Origin: Chryseobacterium shigense
GTDB lineage: Bacteria > Bacteroidota > Bacteroidia > Flavobacteriales > Weeksellaceae
NCBI RefSeq assembly: GCF_014207845.1
Contig: NZ_JACHLC010000003.1
Coordinates: 391,715-455,714 of the forward strand
DNA length: 64,000 nt
Reading direction: 5' to 3'
Part shown: positions 24,667-33,720 of the stretch, piece by piece
Position numbering within the stretch: the stretch's first letter is position 1
Layout of the letters: each line of letters begins with the position of its first letter
Program-made: the position numbers and the translations under genes
Notes under the pieces: model-generated
The model's input: the letters and a program-made list of their open reading frames with translations, nothing else
What the model was told of the DNA's origin: nothing
Databases searched by the model: none

Positions 24667-25062
24667 TTATTGCTCTGATAATTTTGTCAACACTTCCATA
24701 GCTTTTTCACGGTCTTTTTTATTCACGAAAATATGGTCATGATAATAAGCTGCCACTACATTACAGCTGATCCTATTCTCTGAAAGGGCTTTTGCAAAAG
24801 CAGCCGTTAATCCCACAGCTTCCAGAGAAGAATGTACAGTTAATGTTATCCAGGACATTATCACAGAATATGCCAGATGTAATCCGTCCGCAATTTCTTT
24901 TTTGAGGATGACTGTAAATCCTTCCTCTTCCCTGAAAAACATTTCAGTCCGGTTCAAATCAACATTTCCAATATCCTTGACCGTACAAAAAACATAATCG
25001 CCTGTGTTATGTTTGGGTTTCATAGTTTTTAAAAGCTGTTGTAAATCCTTTTCTCCGCTCAT
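24667..25062 (-). CDS. ACT domain protein (DUF2241/COG3602 type)
   Basis: 131 residues. TGDYVFCTVKDIG at the start and WITLTVHSSLEAVGLTAAFA, NVVAAYYHDHIFV at the end are the hallmarks of the COG3602 family, two tandem ACT-like folds that probably bind an amino acid or other small ligand. No catalytic residues. Monocistronic, oriented against the neighbouring lipoprotein genes. Confidence 0.85.
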   Translation of the reverse strand: MSGEKDLQQLLKTMKPKHNTGDYVFCTVKDIGNVDLNRTEMFFREEEGFTVILKKEIADGLHLAYSVIMSWITLTVHSSLEAVGLTAAFAKALSENRISCNVVAAYYHDHIFVNKKDREKAMEVLTKLSEQ

Positions 25063-25116
25063 TTTTCAATAATTAAAGAGACAATATACATTATTTCTGT
25101 GGTTTTATTATTTGAG

Positions 25117-26769
25117 TTATAATTTGGTAAACTTTTCAATGACTCTTCGTTGTCCTTCAATAATGTTGATAAGATACTGCCCGGTCAGAAGATCAGAGAT
25201 GTCAATTTTTTCACCCGCAGAAACTGAACCTTTTTTGATTGTCCTTCCCTGCATATTGATCATTTCAAAATCCATTTTTTTACCTTCATTGCTGTGAATA
25301 GTAATGTAGCCGGTAGCAGGATTAGGATAGATTTTGATTTCTAAAGGAAGCGCGACCTCTGCTTTTTTTGTTGTAAGTAAAGAGTTGCTTTCCAGTTGCA
25401 GTATTGCATTTTTTACATTAGGAAAAGGACCTATTTTCTGTCCGGCAACAGTTCCGCCCTGAGGAATTCCGGTAGATATCAGCAGGTTTTTCATAGCTGC
25501 AGGACTTAAATACTGGCCTGTGGTCTGACGGTAAAAAGACTGGATCAGAATAGCTGCGGACGCCACAACAGGAGTCGCAGAACTTGTTCCGCTAAAATAA
25601 TTGTAGGTTCTGTTGTTGTCGTTATCATATTTTTGATAGGATCCATATCCGGCAGCCAGAACATTGCTTCCCCAACCCTGTACATCCACTCTGTTTCCAT
25701 AGGTACTGAAGCTCAGTTTAGAGTGCGTGGTATTGGGAGAGCCTGCACCAACGATAATTGCTCCACTGTTTCCTCTTGCCATGTAAGAAGCATAAAAAGG
25801 ATCATCCAGGTTCTGATTCCCGTTTCCGGCTGCTGCAATAATGATAATTCCGGAATCAGTAGCGGCTTTTGTCAGGTCCCAGATTACACTGTCATATTCA
25901 GCAGGGCAGTACTGACCGTCTTTTCCGCCTGTCTGCATTTCATATAAAATAATATCACCGGCCTGCGATGCATTGATGGATCTGCTTACTGCGGCCGCTC
26001 TGTTGTAACCAACGGTAGTCCATTCCATATATCCTTTGATTTCAGAAGCACTGTAAGCAGCTCCGGAAAGCCCGATATTATCCTTCACAGAACCTAAAAT
26101 ACTTACTACAGCAGTTCCGTGGTCCCGGTAATTATTTCCCGACAACCCTGAATTGGGAGAATATCCCGTTTCCAGCTGGATAGAATTTTGATTGGATAGC
26201 ATTTCATGAGTCTTGTAAAAGCCATATTCTACATCACGTACACGGATGTTCTGACCTGTAATGCCTCTGGACCAAGCATATTTTGCATTGATCCCGGGAT
26301 TATCATTTAGGTAAGTCTGCAGGCTTTCCAGATCGGGAGTTGCTACGAATGCCTTAACGGATGGCGGTTCGATAGGGGTGCTGCTCATTACAGAAACATA
26401 TTCCACTTCCGGGAACCTCTCGAGGATACGGGCTGTTTTTTCTGCATCTTCATTGTTTAGCAGGGGAAAATTTACTCTGAAAATTCGTTTCAGTTTTTCA
26501 ACGGATTCACCTGAGTTGCCATTCGCTTTGCTGTTTTTGATCATTTCTTCCAGTTTTCTGTCATCAAAACCGAGATCATTAACAAAAGAAATTTCATTTA
26601 CTTTAACAAATTCCGCTAATGCCGGATTTTTAGTGAGTGCAGCTTTTTCAGAAGCAATCTCTTTTGCAAAGCATACATAAATGTTAGAATTTGAACGGTC
26701 ATTCTTCTGCCCGAAAGAAAGCAGGAAAATGAAGACACATAATGTGAAAAGTCTAAATTTTGTTCTCAT
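25117..26769 (-). CDS. secreted S8 (subtilisin) peptidase with T9SS sorting domain
   Basis: 550 residues. A signal peptide (LCVFIFLLSFGQ) and a propeptide-like region of about 140 residues precede the catalytic domain. The triad is visible as Asp in RVRDVEYGF, His in YRDHGTAVVSILG and Ser in FSGTSSATPVVASAA; the oxyanion Asn is in AAAGNGNQN. The C-terminus EIKIYPNPATGYITI...LLTGQYLINI is a type A T9SS sorting tail, so it is exported to the surface or medium. The aspartate context DVEYG departs from the usual DTG but fits a subgroup of Bacteroidota subtilases. Confidence 0.9.
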   Translation of the reverse strand: MRTKFRLFTLCVFIFLLSFGQKNDRSNSNIYVCFAKEIASEKAALTKNPALAEFVKVNEISFVNDLGFDDRKLEEMIKNSKANGNSGESVEKLKRIFRVNFPLLNNEDAEKTARILERFPEVEYVSVMSSTPIEPPSVKAFVATPDLESLQTYLNDNPGINAKYAWSRGITGQNIRVRDVEYGFYKTHEMLSNQNSIQLETGYSPNSGLSGNNYRDHGTAVVSILGSVKDNIGLSGAAYSASEIKGYMEWTTVGYNRAAAVSRSINASQAGDIILYEMQTGGKDGQYCPAEYDSVIWDLTKAATDSGIIIIAAAGNGNQNLDDPFYASYMARGNSGAIIVGAGSPNTTHSKLSFSTYGNRVDVQGWGSNVLAAGYGSYQKYDNDNNRTYNYFSGTSSATPVVASAAILIQSFYRQTTGQYLSPAAMKNLLISTGIPQGGTVAGQKIGPFPNVKNAILQLESNSLLTTKKAEVALPLEIKIYPNPATGYITIHSNEGKKMDFEMINMQGRTIKKGSVSAGEKIDISDLLTGQYLINIIEGQRRVIEKFTKL

Positions 26770-26795
26770 AATATTAATATTAAATGGTTGTAAAC

Positions 26796-26803
26796 CAAAT
26801 ATA
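26796..26803 (-). promoter_or_regulatory. -7 element of the S8 peptidase promoter
   Basis: TATATTTG on the minus strand, 27 bases before the start codon; no clear TTG at -33. Just upstream, TCACA-TTTT-TGTGA (26826-26839) is a short dyad centred about 44 bases before the expected transcription start and could bind an activator. Confidence 0.5.
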
Positions 26804-26894
26804 TAATTTTAACGAGAAATATTAATCACATTTTTGTGAAATTTAAGAAATGATTCAATTATTTAATTTTTTAGCCAATGCATCGTAACGTTTT

Positions 26895-27344
26895 TCAGCT
26901 TTTTGTGATTGAATCCATCACAATTGTTACAGGACCATCATTGATCAGGGAGACTTTCATATCTGCGCCAAAAATTCCGCTTTCTGTTTTTAATCCTGAT
27001 TTAGCCAGCTCTTCTTTAAAATATTCGAAAAGAGGAATGGCTTTGTCCGGTTTTGCCGCTTTGATGAAAGAGGGGCGGTTGCCTTTTTTATAATCTGCAA
27101 TGAGGGTAAACTGACTGATACATAAAATTTCTCCCGCAATATCTGTTACGGAAAGATTAAGTTTATCATCTTCATCACCGAATATTCTCAGATTTAAGAT
27201 TTTCTGAACAAGCCAGTCTGCATCAGATTTTTCGTCATTTTCATCAATTCCTGTCAACAGCATTAGCCCTTTTCCGATTTCCCCTACAATTTTTCCGTCT
27301 ACTTTTACATAGGCTTCGGAAACTCTTTGTATAACAATCTTCAT
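26895..27344 (-). CDS. dtd: D-aminoacyl-tRNA deacylase
   Basis: 149 residues, the usual length. Signatures: MKIVIQRVSEAYVKVDGKIV at the start, LCISQFTLIAD (the SQFTL motif) and the C-terminal NDGPVTIVMDS (the GPVT-type motif), which together hold the cross-subunit active site. It hydrolyses D-amino acids and glycine from mischarged tRNA. Its start codon directly abuts the stop of the upstream Rieske-like gene. Confidence 0.95.
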   Translation of the reverse strand: MKIVIQRVSEAYVKVDGKIVGEIGKGLMLLTGIDENDEKSDADWLVQKILNLRIFGDEDDKLNLSVTDIAGEILCISQFTLIADYKKGNRPSFIKAAKPDKAIPLFEYFKEELAKSGLKTESGIFGADMKVSLINDGPVTIVMDSITKS

Positions 27345-27800
27345 TTAGAAATAAATGTTTAAGGTTTTACTGGCAGCATCATAATTGTACGGATATGTTT
27401 TAGGAGGAAGGGAAGTGGCCGCTCCTGATTCCGGCTGTCCCGTTCTCAAAATCCAGCGGGTATTGTCTTTAGGACACAGAATACTGATATTATCCTTTAC
27501 CTCAAGGGTCGTATTGGTATCAGGACAAAGATGGGGAGCATTTCTGTCATATGCTTTAAATGTATCTCCGGCACGGACTATAATCAGGCCTCTTGTTCCG
27601 GACTGCTGTTCATTTACATAAATCCAGCCTCCGTCATAGTTAAGATTATTATAGGCAGGCAGATTCAGGTTTAAAGTTACGTTGATAGGGTTGTTGGGGA
27701 AACAGTTTACAGTATCTTCCCTGCTTCCGCATGAGTTTATGGTTAAATTACTGAAAATCAGTAGTGTTAAAATAGATAGGATTGAAAAAGTTTTTTTCAT
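27345..27800 (-). CDS. Rieske-fold-like lipoprotein with incomplete cluster ligands
   Basis: 151 residues. Lipobox NSCGS with the cysteine at residue 24. The second half reads YDRNAPHLCPDTNT...ISILCPKDNTRWILRTGQP, which follows the layout of the two cluster-binding loops of Rieske proteins, but CxH is replaced by HLCP and CxxH by CPKD, so a normal [2Fe-2S] Rieske centre cannot form. It may be a structural relative that lost the cluster. Upstream of and abutting dtd, with which it is surely cotranscribed. Confidence 0.7.
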   Translation of the reverse strand: MKKTFSILSILTLLIFSNLTINSCGSREDTVNCFPNNPINVTLNLNLPAYNNLNYDGGWIYVNEQQSGTRGLIIVRAGDTFKAYDRNAPHLCPDTNTTLEVKDNISILCPKDNTRWILRTGQPESGAATSLPPKTYPYNYDAASKTLNIYF

Positions 27801-27817
27801 TTCAATTTAAATTTTTA

Positions 27818-27825
27818 TATATTTG
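27818..27825 (+). promoter_or_regulatory. -7 element of the greA promoter
   Basis: TATATTTG, 85 bases before the greA start. No good TTG at -33. The leader contains a short hairpin TCCG...CGGA followed within a few bases by seven T (around 27861-27887), which could attenuate transcription. Confidence 0.5.
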
Positions 27826-27910
27826 TAAAAGTTAAACGATTATAACACGCAAAACATTGTCCGGCAAATGTCGGATTATTTTTTTATACCAAAACTAAAT
27901 TTAGAAAATT

Positions 27911-28381
27911 ATGGCAAGCTATGTAACAAAGGCGGGGCAAGAAAAAATGAAAGCTGAGCTGGAACAGTTGGAAACTGTAGAAAGACCAAAAATCACCCAG
28001 CAGATTGCAGAAGCGAGAGATAAAGGAGATTTATCTGAAAATGCTGAATATGATGCTGCTAAAGAAGCTCAGGGTATGCTTGAAATGAGAATTTCCAAGC
28101 TTAAAGATGTTATTGCAAATTCCAAGATCATAGATGAAAGTCAGTTAGATACTTCAAAGGTTTCAATCCTTACTACGGTAAAACTTAAAAACAATGCTAC
28201 TAATCAGGAGCAGGTGTTTACATTAGTGCCGGATAATGAAAGCGACCTTAAAACAGGTAAGATTTCCGTGAATACACCAATCGCAAAAGGATTACTGGGA
28301 AAAGTAATTGGCGAAACGGCAGATATTACATTGCCAAACGGGAACAAACTGTCTTTCGAGGTATTAGACATCACTCTATAG
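27911..28381 (+). CDS. greA: transcription elongation factor GreA
   Basis: 156 residues. N-terminal coiled coil with the acidic tip (QIAEARDKGDLSENAEYDAAKE), where D and E residues enter the RNA polymerase secondary channel, and a C-terminal FKBP-like domain (ADITLPNGNKLSFEVLDI). It rescues backtracked polymerase by stimulating transcript cleavage. Length is standard. Confidence 0.96.
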   Translation: MASYVTKAGQEKMKAELEQLETVERPKITQQIAEARDKGDLSENAEYDAAKEAQGMLEMRISKLKDVIANSKIIDESQLDTSKVSILTTVKLKNNATNQEQVFTLVPDNESDLKTGKISVNTPIAKGLLGKVIGETADITLPNGNKLSFEVLDITL

Positions 28382-28440
28382 TTTTCGGAATAATGTCCGG
28401 AATTAAATTATTCTAACATCTAATATTTAACTTCTAAAAA

Positions 28441-28830
28441 ATGAGCAGTATATTCACGAAGATTATTAACGGTGAAATCCCCTCATATAAAATTGCTGAG
28501 GACGAGAATTTTATAGCATTTCTTGATGCTATGCCTTTGGTAAAAGGACATACACTGGTAATTCCTAAAAAAGAAGTTGATCTGATCTTTGATCTGGAAA
28601 GCGAAGAATATAAAAATCTTTGGGGATTTGCCCAGAAGGTTGCCAAAAAGGTTAAAAATGCAGTACCCTGTATAAGAGTGGGGGTAGCTGTAGTAGGACT
28701 TGAAGTTCCTCATGCACACATCCATCTTATTCCTTTAAACAAGATGGAAGATATGAACTTCAGAAATGAAAGACTGAAATTAACAGACGAAGAATATAAA
28801 GAGATCCAAAACTCAATTATTAATTCTTAA
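28441..28830 (+). CDS. HIT family (HINT-like) nucleotide hydrolase
   Basis: 129 residues. SSIFTKIINGEIPSYKIAED at the start and PHAHIHLIPL (the histidine triad HxHxH) near residue 92. Members hydrolyse nucleoside phosphoramidates or adenylates. It lies 59 bases after greA, a pairing common in Bacteroidota, and ends in a terminator. Confidence 0.93.
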   Translation: MSSIFTKIINGEIPSYKIAEDENFIAFLDAMPLVKGHTLVIPKKEVDLIFDLESEEYKNLWGFAQKVAKKVKNAVPCIRVGVAVVGLEVPHAHIHLIPLNKMEDMNFRNERLKLTDEEYKEIQNSIINS

Positions 28831-28839
28831 AAAGTACAC

Positions 28840-28868
28840 AATCGTAAAAAAGAAATTTTTTACGATTT
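28840..28868 (+). terminator. intrinsic terminator
   Basis: AATCGTAAAAAA (28840-28851) pairs with TTTTTTACGATT (28856-28867) around a four-base loop; the right arm itself supplies most of the T run. It separates the HIT gene from clpX. Confidence 0.75.
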
Positions 28869-28890
28869 TCTTTAACATATATTATATAGT

Positions 28891-30078
28891 ATGAATTCAA
28901 ACCAATGTTCTTTCTGCGGCAGAAAAAGAAATGAAGTACAGATGCTTATTTCCGGGCAAAGTGGCTTTATCTGCGAGAATTGTATTGAACAGGCGCATGT
29001 TATCGTAAAAGACAGCGTTTCTAAAACAGGGGCTTCTCCTGCAGCCAATATAGACGAGCTTAAGAAACCTAAAGAGATCAAAGAATTTCTTAACCAATAT
29101 GTAATTGGACAGGATCAGGCAAAAAAACAGCTTTCAATTGCAGTATACAATCATTATAAAAGACTGCTTCATGCTCAGGACGAAAACAGGGAGGTGGAAC
29201 TGGAAAAATCAAATATCATTATGATAGGCGAAACCGGTACCGGAAAAACCCTTCTGGCAAAAACCATCGCAAGAGAGCTTAATGTTCCGTTCTGTATTGT
29301 AGATGCTACTATTCTTACGGAAGCAGGTTATGTGGGGGAAGATGTGGAAAGTATCCTTTCAAGGCTTCTTATGGTTGCCGAATATGATGTGGAAAAAGCA
29401 GAAAGAGGAATTGTATTTATTGATGAGATTGATAAAATTGCAAGAAAATCTGATAATCCAAGCATTACAAGAGATGTTTCCGGAGAAGGTGTGCAGCAGG
29501 GACTATTGAAACTTCTGGAAGGAAGCATCGTAAATGTGCCGCCTCAGGGAGGCAGAAAACACCCGGATCAGAAATATATTCAGGTAAATACCCAAAATAT
29601 TCTGTTTATTGCAGGAGGTGCTTTTGACGGGATCAAAGAGATTATTGAAAGAAGAATGAATAAGCAGGCCATTGGATTCAGTTCGGAAAAAATAAACAAA
29701 ACTGATGAAGATGAATACGTACTGACCCACATCAATGCCATTGATCTTCGTTCTTTCGGATTGATTCCTGAGCTTTTAGGAAGATTCCCGATCATTACTT
29801 ACTTGGATAAACTTACCAAAGAAACGATGGTAAGAATCATGAAAGAGCCTAAGAATTCCATCATCAATCAGTTTGTGGAGCTTTTCAAGATGGATGGCAC
29901 GAATTTGGTTTTCACAGACGGTGCTATTGAAAAGATTGTAGAAGAAACCATCGAAAAAGGATTAGGGGCCAGAGGCTTGAGGGGAACAACGGAAAAAGTA
30001 CTGGAAGACTATATGTTTTCAATAGGTGAAGAGAAAGAAATCGTATTAACGGAGGATAATATTTTTGTTAATAAATAA
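28891..30078 (+). CDS. clpX: ATP-dependent Clp protease ATP-binding subunit ClpX
   Basis: 395 residues. N-terminal zinc finger CSFCGRKR...CENCIEQAH (four cysteines). AAA+ core: Walker A GETGTGKTLLAKTIAREL, pore loop GYVGEDVE, Walker B IVFIDEIDKIARKSD, arginine-rich sensor region GLGARGLRG near the C-terminus. It unfolds tagged proteins for ClpP, which is not in this window. Complete and slightly shorter than the E. coli protein at the C-terminal end. Confidence 0.97.
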   Translation: MNSNQCSFCGRKRNEVQMLISGQSGFICENCIEQAHVIVKDSVSKTGASPAANIDELKKPKEIKEFLNQYVIGQDQAKKQLSIAVYNHYKRLLHAQDENREVELEKSNIIMIGETGTGKTLLAKTIARELNVPFCIVDATILTEAGYVGEDVESILSRLLMVAEYDVEKAERGIVFIDEIDKIARKSDNPSITRDVSGEGVQQGLLKLLEGSIVNVPPQGGRKHPDQKYIQVNTQNILFIAGGAFDGIKEIIERRMNKQAIGFSSEKINKTDEDEYVLTHINAIDLRSFGLIPELLGRFPIITYLDKLTKETMVRIMKEPKNSIINQFVELFKMDGTNLVFTDGAIEKIVEETIEKGLGARGLRGTTEKVLEDYMFSIGEEKEIVLTEDNIFVNK

Positions 30079-30107
30079 AATATTTTTTTTTCTTTAAAAA
30101 AAAGTCT

Positions 30108-30115
30108 TACCTTTG
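30108..30115 (+). promoter_or_regulatory. -7 element of the T9SS-protein operon promoter
   Basis: TACCTTTG with GCGGG after it, 39 bases before the next start. The upstream region is A/T tracts (T8 and A8 blocks) without a clear TTG. Downstream of the clpX stop by 29 bases. Confidence 0.6.
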
Positions 30116-30154
30116 CGGGTGAAGATTGTATTAACACACAAATAATTATATACA

Positions 30155-32095
30155 ATGAGAAAAAGTTTATTTGCTATAGGTCTTTTAGCAATTAGTTACT
30201 CTGTTCAGGCGCAGATACTATGTCATGTTGACACTAATGCTAATATGTATGTGAGCGAAGGCACCCTCGTCTACAGTGGTGGAGGTGTACAGACAAGAGA
30301 TAATGGTATCCTTGACGTTCACGGTAATGTAATGATCGCAGGTGTTACCGGAGATGTTATTAAAACAATTTCTGGAGCGGGAGCGGGTAGTCCTAAAACT
30401 AATGGTGGAAACATCATTTTAAGGCTTAATACTCCTGGAAATACTGACGACGCATCTACTTACGGGCAGTTATATGTTAATGGTTTAAGTCAAACCGACA
30501 TTACTGGAATCGTAAGTAAAGAATTCAGAACCAAGAAACATGGTACTGGAAATTACTATCAACAAGTTGGTATGCCTTTCTTTGGTAAAGCCTTAAGTAC
30601 ATTATCCACTGAATTGGGTAAAACATTCGGAACGGTAAGAAGAAGCAGGAATGAAATCTTAACCATGAACAACTTGGCAGCTGTAGCTGATTTTACAGAT
30701 TTAAGTGTTCCTACAAGTGATCCTTCCGGGTATTTTATGCTTGGGTCTAGTAATGACAATTTAGACGTAAGTAGTGCTATGCATACTATTAATGGCCGCC
30801 CTTATGCTACATTGGCAGCTCCTGTAACTCTTCAAAATGGAGGGAATGTTAACTTTGGGACCAATGGTAATGCTACTAACGGGTATAATGAAAGATATAA
30901 CACTTATCTTCAGGATCAGTTCGAAAGTTCAGCCTCTCTTTGGTTGAATTCTTATGGTAAAAATATTTACCAGTTTGGAAATCCTTTCTTAACGAATATC
31001 GACTTATCGAGAATAGGATATCCAGAACCGGTGTCCGGAGGAGTTAGTGATGGTAATAATATTAGTAACATTTGGGGTGTAAGGTATGATCCGGGAACTG
31101 TAGTTGTAGGCTCGCAAGGGAATGCTTACAGTACTGGGGCACTGATTACTACTTATGATGCAACGACAAAAATTCCTGTTGGTGATGTAAGTGTAATGAT
31201 TAAACCAATGCAGACTTTTGTATTGAAATTAAGATCAAATGTACCTCAAACATTGGATTTTAATACTCTTAGAAGATTCAAAAGTGTCTCAAGAGCAGAA
31301 ACTGTTGGTTACGATGTTAATGCTGCAAGGAATGGTGCAAAAGTTACTGAAGGCACAATAAAACAGCTTGGAGTAATTGGTTTAGATGCCAGCGGAAAAG
31401 AGATTGCAAGAACATATTATGTAGTATCACCGAGTGCTGTTACTGGTCACCAGACTTCTGTAGCAACTACAGTTCAGGCAACGGCAGGAAGTAACATTAT
31501 CGGTACATTTGAAGAAGCTTTGAATGGTGGTTATGATACAAACTACACAGGTCAATATTGGTTATATATTAATGAAGCCAATGAAAATAACTTTAAAGGT
31601 AAGAACGTTAAACTGGTAAATTACGATACCGGTAAAGTAAAATCATATAAATTTGAAATCAGAGAAAACGGAGAGCTGGTTCCAGCAGGAACTCATTTGT
31701 TATCCGCAGGTGTAGGTTTCTACTATAAAGCATCAAATGGTACTTTGCAGCCGGCAACACAAGACGGAATTGCACCTAACGCTGTTGCTTCTTATGATTT
31801 ATATTATGGCGAACCAAGCAATGTAGTACTGGGAACAAAAGATACAACAGCACCTTCAAGAACGTTGGTGGTGTACAATCCAGCGGTTAGTAACTATATT
31901 GTTAGATTTGATCCAAACTGGAAAAAGGCAGATATTGAAGTTTATGATATGAGCGGTAAACTGGTTATTTCTAAAAAGGCAGTTGATGCATCTAGGGATT
32001 TTGTAATAGAGCTTGATGGAGCTGTAAAAAATTCTTATGTTGTAAAAATTGTTTCTGATAAAGGAGAAACCGTTAACACTAAAATCTTAAAATAA
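30155..32095 (+). CDS. T9SS-sorted surface protein paired with a small Gly/Pro-rich protein
   Basis: 646 residues. Signal peptide ends at YSVQAQ. The mature part begins ILCHVDTNANMYVSEGTLVY and is beta-rich throughout, with no enzymatic motif that I recognise. Residues about 565-646 (TLVVYNPAVSNYIVRF...IEVYDMSGKLVIS...KILK) are a T9SS sorting domain. I recall this protein as conserved next to the small gene that follows it in related genomes. Likely an abundant surface protein; function unknown. Confidence 0.8.
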   Translation: MRKSLFAIGLLAISYSVQAQILCHVDTNANMYVSEGTLVYSGGGVQTRDNGILDVHGNVMIAGVTGDVIKTISGAGAGSPKTNGGNIILRLNTPGNTDDASTYGQLYVNGLSQTDITGIVSKEFRTKKHGTGNYYQQVGMPFFGKALSTLSTELGKTFGTVRRSRNEILTMNNLAAVADFTDLSVPTSDPSGYFMLGSSNDNLDVSSAMHTINGRPYATLAAPVTLQNGGNVNFGTNGNATNGYNERYNTYLQDQFESSASLWLNSYGKNIYQFGNPFLTNIDLSRIGYPEPVSGGVSDGNNISNIWGVRYDPGTVVVGSQGNAYSTGALITTYDATTKIPVGDVSVMIKPMQTFVLKLRSNVPQTLDFNTLRRFKSVSRAETVGYDVNAARNGAKVTEGTIKQLGVIGLDASGKEIARTYYVVSPSAVTGHQTSVATTVQATAGSNIIGTFEEALNGGYDTNYTGQYWLYINEANENNFKGKNVKLVNYDTGKVKSYKFEIRENGELVPAGTHLLSAGVGFYYKASNGTLQPATQDGIAPNAVASYDLYYGEPSNVVLGTKDTTAPSRTLVVYNPAVSNYIVRFDPNWKKADIEVYDMSGKLVISKKAVDASRDFVIELDGAVKNSYVVKIVSDKGETVNTKILK

Positions 32096-32100
32096 ATATT

Positions 32101-32322
32101 ATGAAAACTATTAATAAACTAGTACTTGCTCTTTTCTTTTTCGGAACACTTCTAGTCAAAGCAGATGATGAAATACCACCAGTACCAGGAGGAGGAAACA
32201 CCGGCGTTGTAGGACCTGGAGGACCTGCATCACCTATTGATATGTATGTTTATCTGCTATCGATTGTTGCAATTGCATTTATTATGTACTATACAAAAAA
32301 ATTGAAGAGCCAAAAAGCCTAA
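32101..32322 (+). CDS. small Gly/Pro-rich protein with N-terminal signal and C-terminal membrane helix
   Basis: 73 residues. Signal peptide (LVLALFFFGTLLVKA), then a flexible DDEIPPVPGGGNTGVVGPGG stretch, the short motif ASPIDMYVYLLSIVAIAFIM starting a transmembrane helix, and a basic tail YYTKKLKSQKA. The layout (signal, Gly/Pro spacer, PID motif, helix, basic tail) resembles small sorting-tail proteins; such proteins are sometimes labelled signal peptidase in databases without support. Five bases after the T9SS gene and before its terminator, so one operon. Confidence 0.8.
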   Translation: MKTINKLVLALFFFGTLLVKADDEIPPVPGGGNTGVVGPGGPASPIDMYVYLLSIVAIAFIMYYTKKLKSQKA

Positions 32323-32342
32323 AATTTTATTAAAATACCATT

Positions 32343-32373
32343 AAACTCTCTGATTAATCAGAGAGTTTTTTTA
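32343..32373 (+). terminator. intrinsic terminator
   Basis: AAACTCTCTGATT and AATCAGAGAGTTT form a perfect dyad (hairpin loop of a few bases) followed by T runs. It closes the two-gene T9SS operon, but the next gene starts only about ten bases later. Confidence 0.85.
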
Positions 32374-32383
32374 TTTTTACTCT

Positions 32384-33676
32384 ATGAAAAAGATATATAT
32401 ATTATCTGCAGTATTATCTGCATTTTCTCTGCAGGCTCAGTTTACAGTTACAATTCAGGCTCCGGCAGAATTTAAAGACCAGGACGCTATTCTATATACA
32501 TTAAACGGTTCAAAAGATATAATCGTTACCAAAGAACAAAGCAAGAATAATACATGGACCTTCAAATATCCAAACCATTATATGGGGATGATGAAGGTAT
32601 ATTTTCCTGCTTCAAATAATGCGGTAAGTTTTGTTTCGGAGAATAAAAATGTTAGCATTAAGATGGATGTTCAGAATAATAAGGTTAAAGATGTTATCTA
32701 TCTTGATGAAGTTAACGATCTCATGAGTAAGCAGCAGGAAGGTTCTCAGAAGAAAGAACTTATCCTTCCCGCACTCGCACAGATCAAAGAATATTATAAG
32801 GACAATACAGACTTCGGTAAAGCCCTTAAAACTGAAATAGAAAGACTGGCCGGAACGAGTAACACTATTGATGCGGCCCAGCATCCGTTTATTTCTTATT
32901 ATAATACCAATTACAATAAGTTTTTGTCTAATTCAACCGATCAGACTAAAAAGACTACCCCGGATGACATTGTTAACTTCCTGGATAAATCCAATGATAT
33001 GCTTGAGTCTTCTTCACTTTTAAGACCGGTGTTGGTCTCATATCTTAACTCAGGAGGGAATACCAATGTTACTGGTTCTGTAGACACCCTTTTAGAGCGC
33101 TTAAAGGTTGAAACTCCAAGGGGGCAGACCGTTTTATCAGAGCTTATTGATATCTTTGATGCCTATGACATGGAAGAGTACAAAACCAAGTATCTTACAC
33201 TTGCAAAGAATCTTAAATGTACCATCACTGACAGGCTTGCATCCACTTTAAAATCCAATGCCAATGTTGAAATGGGAGCACTATTCCCTAACGTTAAATT
33301 CCAGTCTCCGGTAAATACATCTGCAAAATCACTGCACGATGTAAAGGCTGATAAAAAGATCATTGTTTTCTGGTCGTCCACATGCTCACATTGCGAAAGT
33401 GAACTGCCTCAGCTTTTAGCGAAGTATAATGATTTAAAGGCAAAAAATATACAGATTGTAGGTTTATCTTTAGATACGGACAAAACTTCCTACACACAAA
33501 AGATAGCTGCTTTTCCCTGGATCAATGACTCCGAATTAAGAGGATGGAACAGCAGTTATGTAGATACCTATAATGTTCATGCAACACCTACGTATTTTAT
33601 TTTAGATGCTAACAATAAGATAATCAATAAACCAGACCACGTGGGCAATGTTTTGGAATATTTTAAGTTGAAATAA
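32384..33676 (+). CDS. TlpA-like thioredoxin-fold protein
   Basis: 430 residues. Signal peptide ends at SLQAQF. An N-terminal region of about 300 residues has a DUF4369-like beta start and a long helical part. The C-terminal thioredoxin domain has the redox pair CSHC (FWSSTCSHCESELPQLLAKY) and the cis-proline loop HATPTYFILD. It probably reduces or isomerises periplasmic disulfides. Its start lies right behind a terminator, so it needs either readthrough or a promoter hidden in the terminator region. Confidence 0.85.
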   Translation: MKKIYILSAVLSAFSLQAQFTVTIQAPAEFKDQDAILYTLNGSKDIIVTKEQSKNNTWTFKYPNHYMGMMKVYFPASNNAVSFVSENKNVSIKMDVQNNKVKDVIYLDEVNDLMSKQQEGSQKKELILPALAQIKEYYKDNTDFGKALKTEIERLAGTSNTIDAAQHPFISYYNTNYNKFLSNSTDQTKKTTPDDIVNFLDKSNDMLESSSLLRPVLVSYLNSGGNTNVTGSVDTLLERLKVETPRGQTVLSELIDIFDAYDMEEYKTKYLTLAKNLKCTITDRLASTLKSNANVEMGALFPNVKFQSPVNTSAKSLHDVKADKKIIVFWSSTCSHCESELPQLLAKYNDLKAKNIQIVGLSLDTDKTSYTQKIAAFPWINDSELRGWNSSYVDTYNVHATPTYFILDANNKIINKPDHVGNVLEYFKLK

Positions 33677-33678
33677 TT

Positions 33679-33708
33679 TTGGTAGTAAGCAAATATTTTC
33701 TATATTTG
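33679..33708 (+). promoter_or_regulatory. tRNA promoter
   Basis: TTG at 33679-33681, 19 bases, then TATATTTG at 33701-33708, an exact consensus match; the tRNA begins 13 bases later. Confidence 0.8.
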
Positions 33709-33720
33709 CACCACCAAAAC

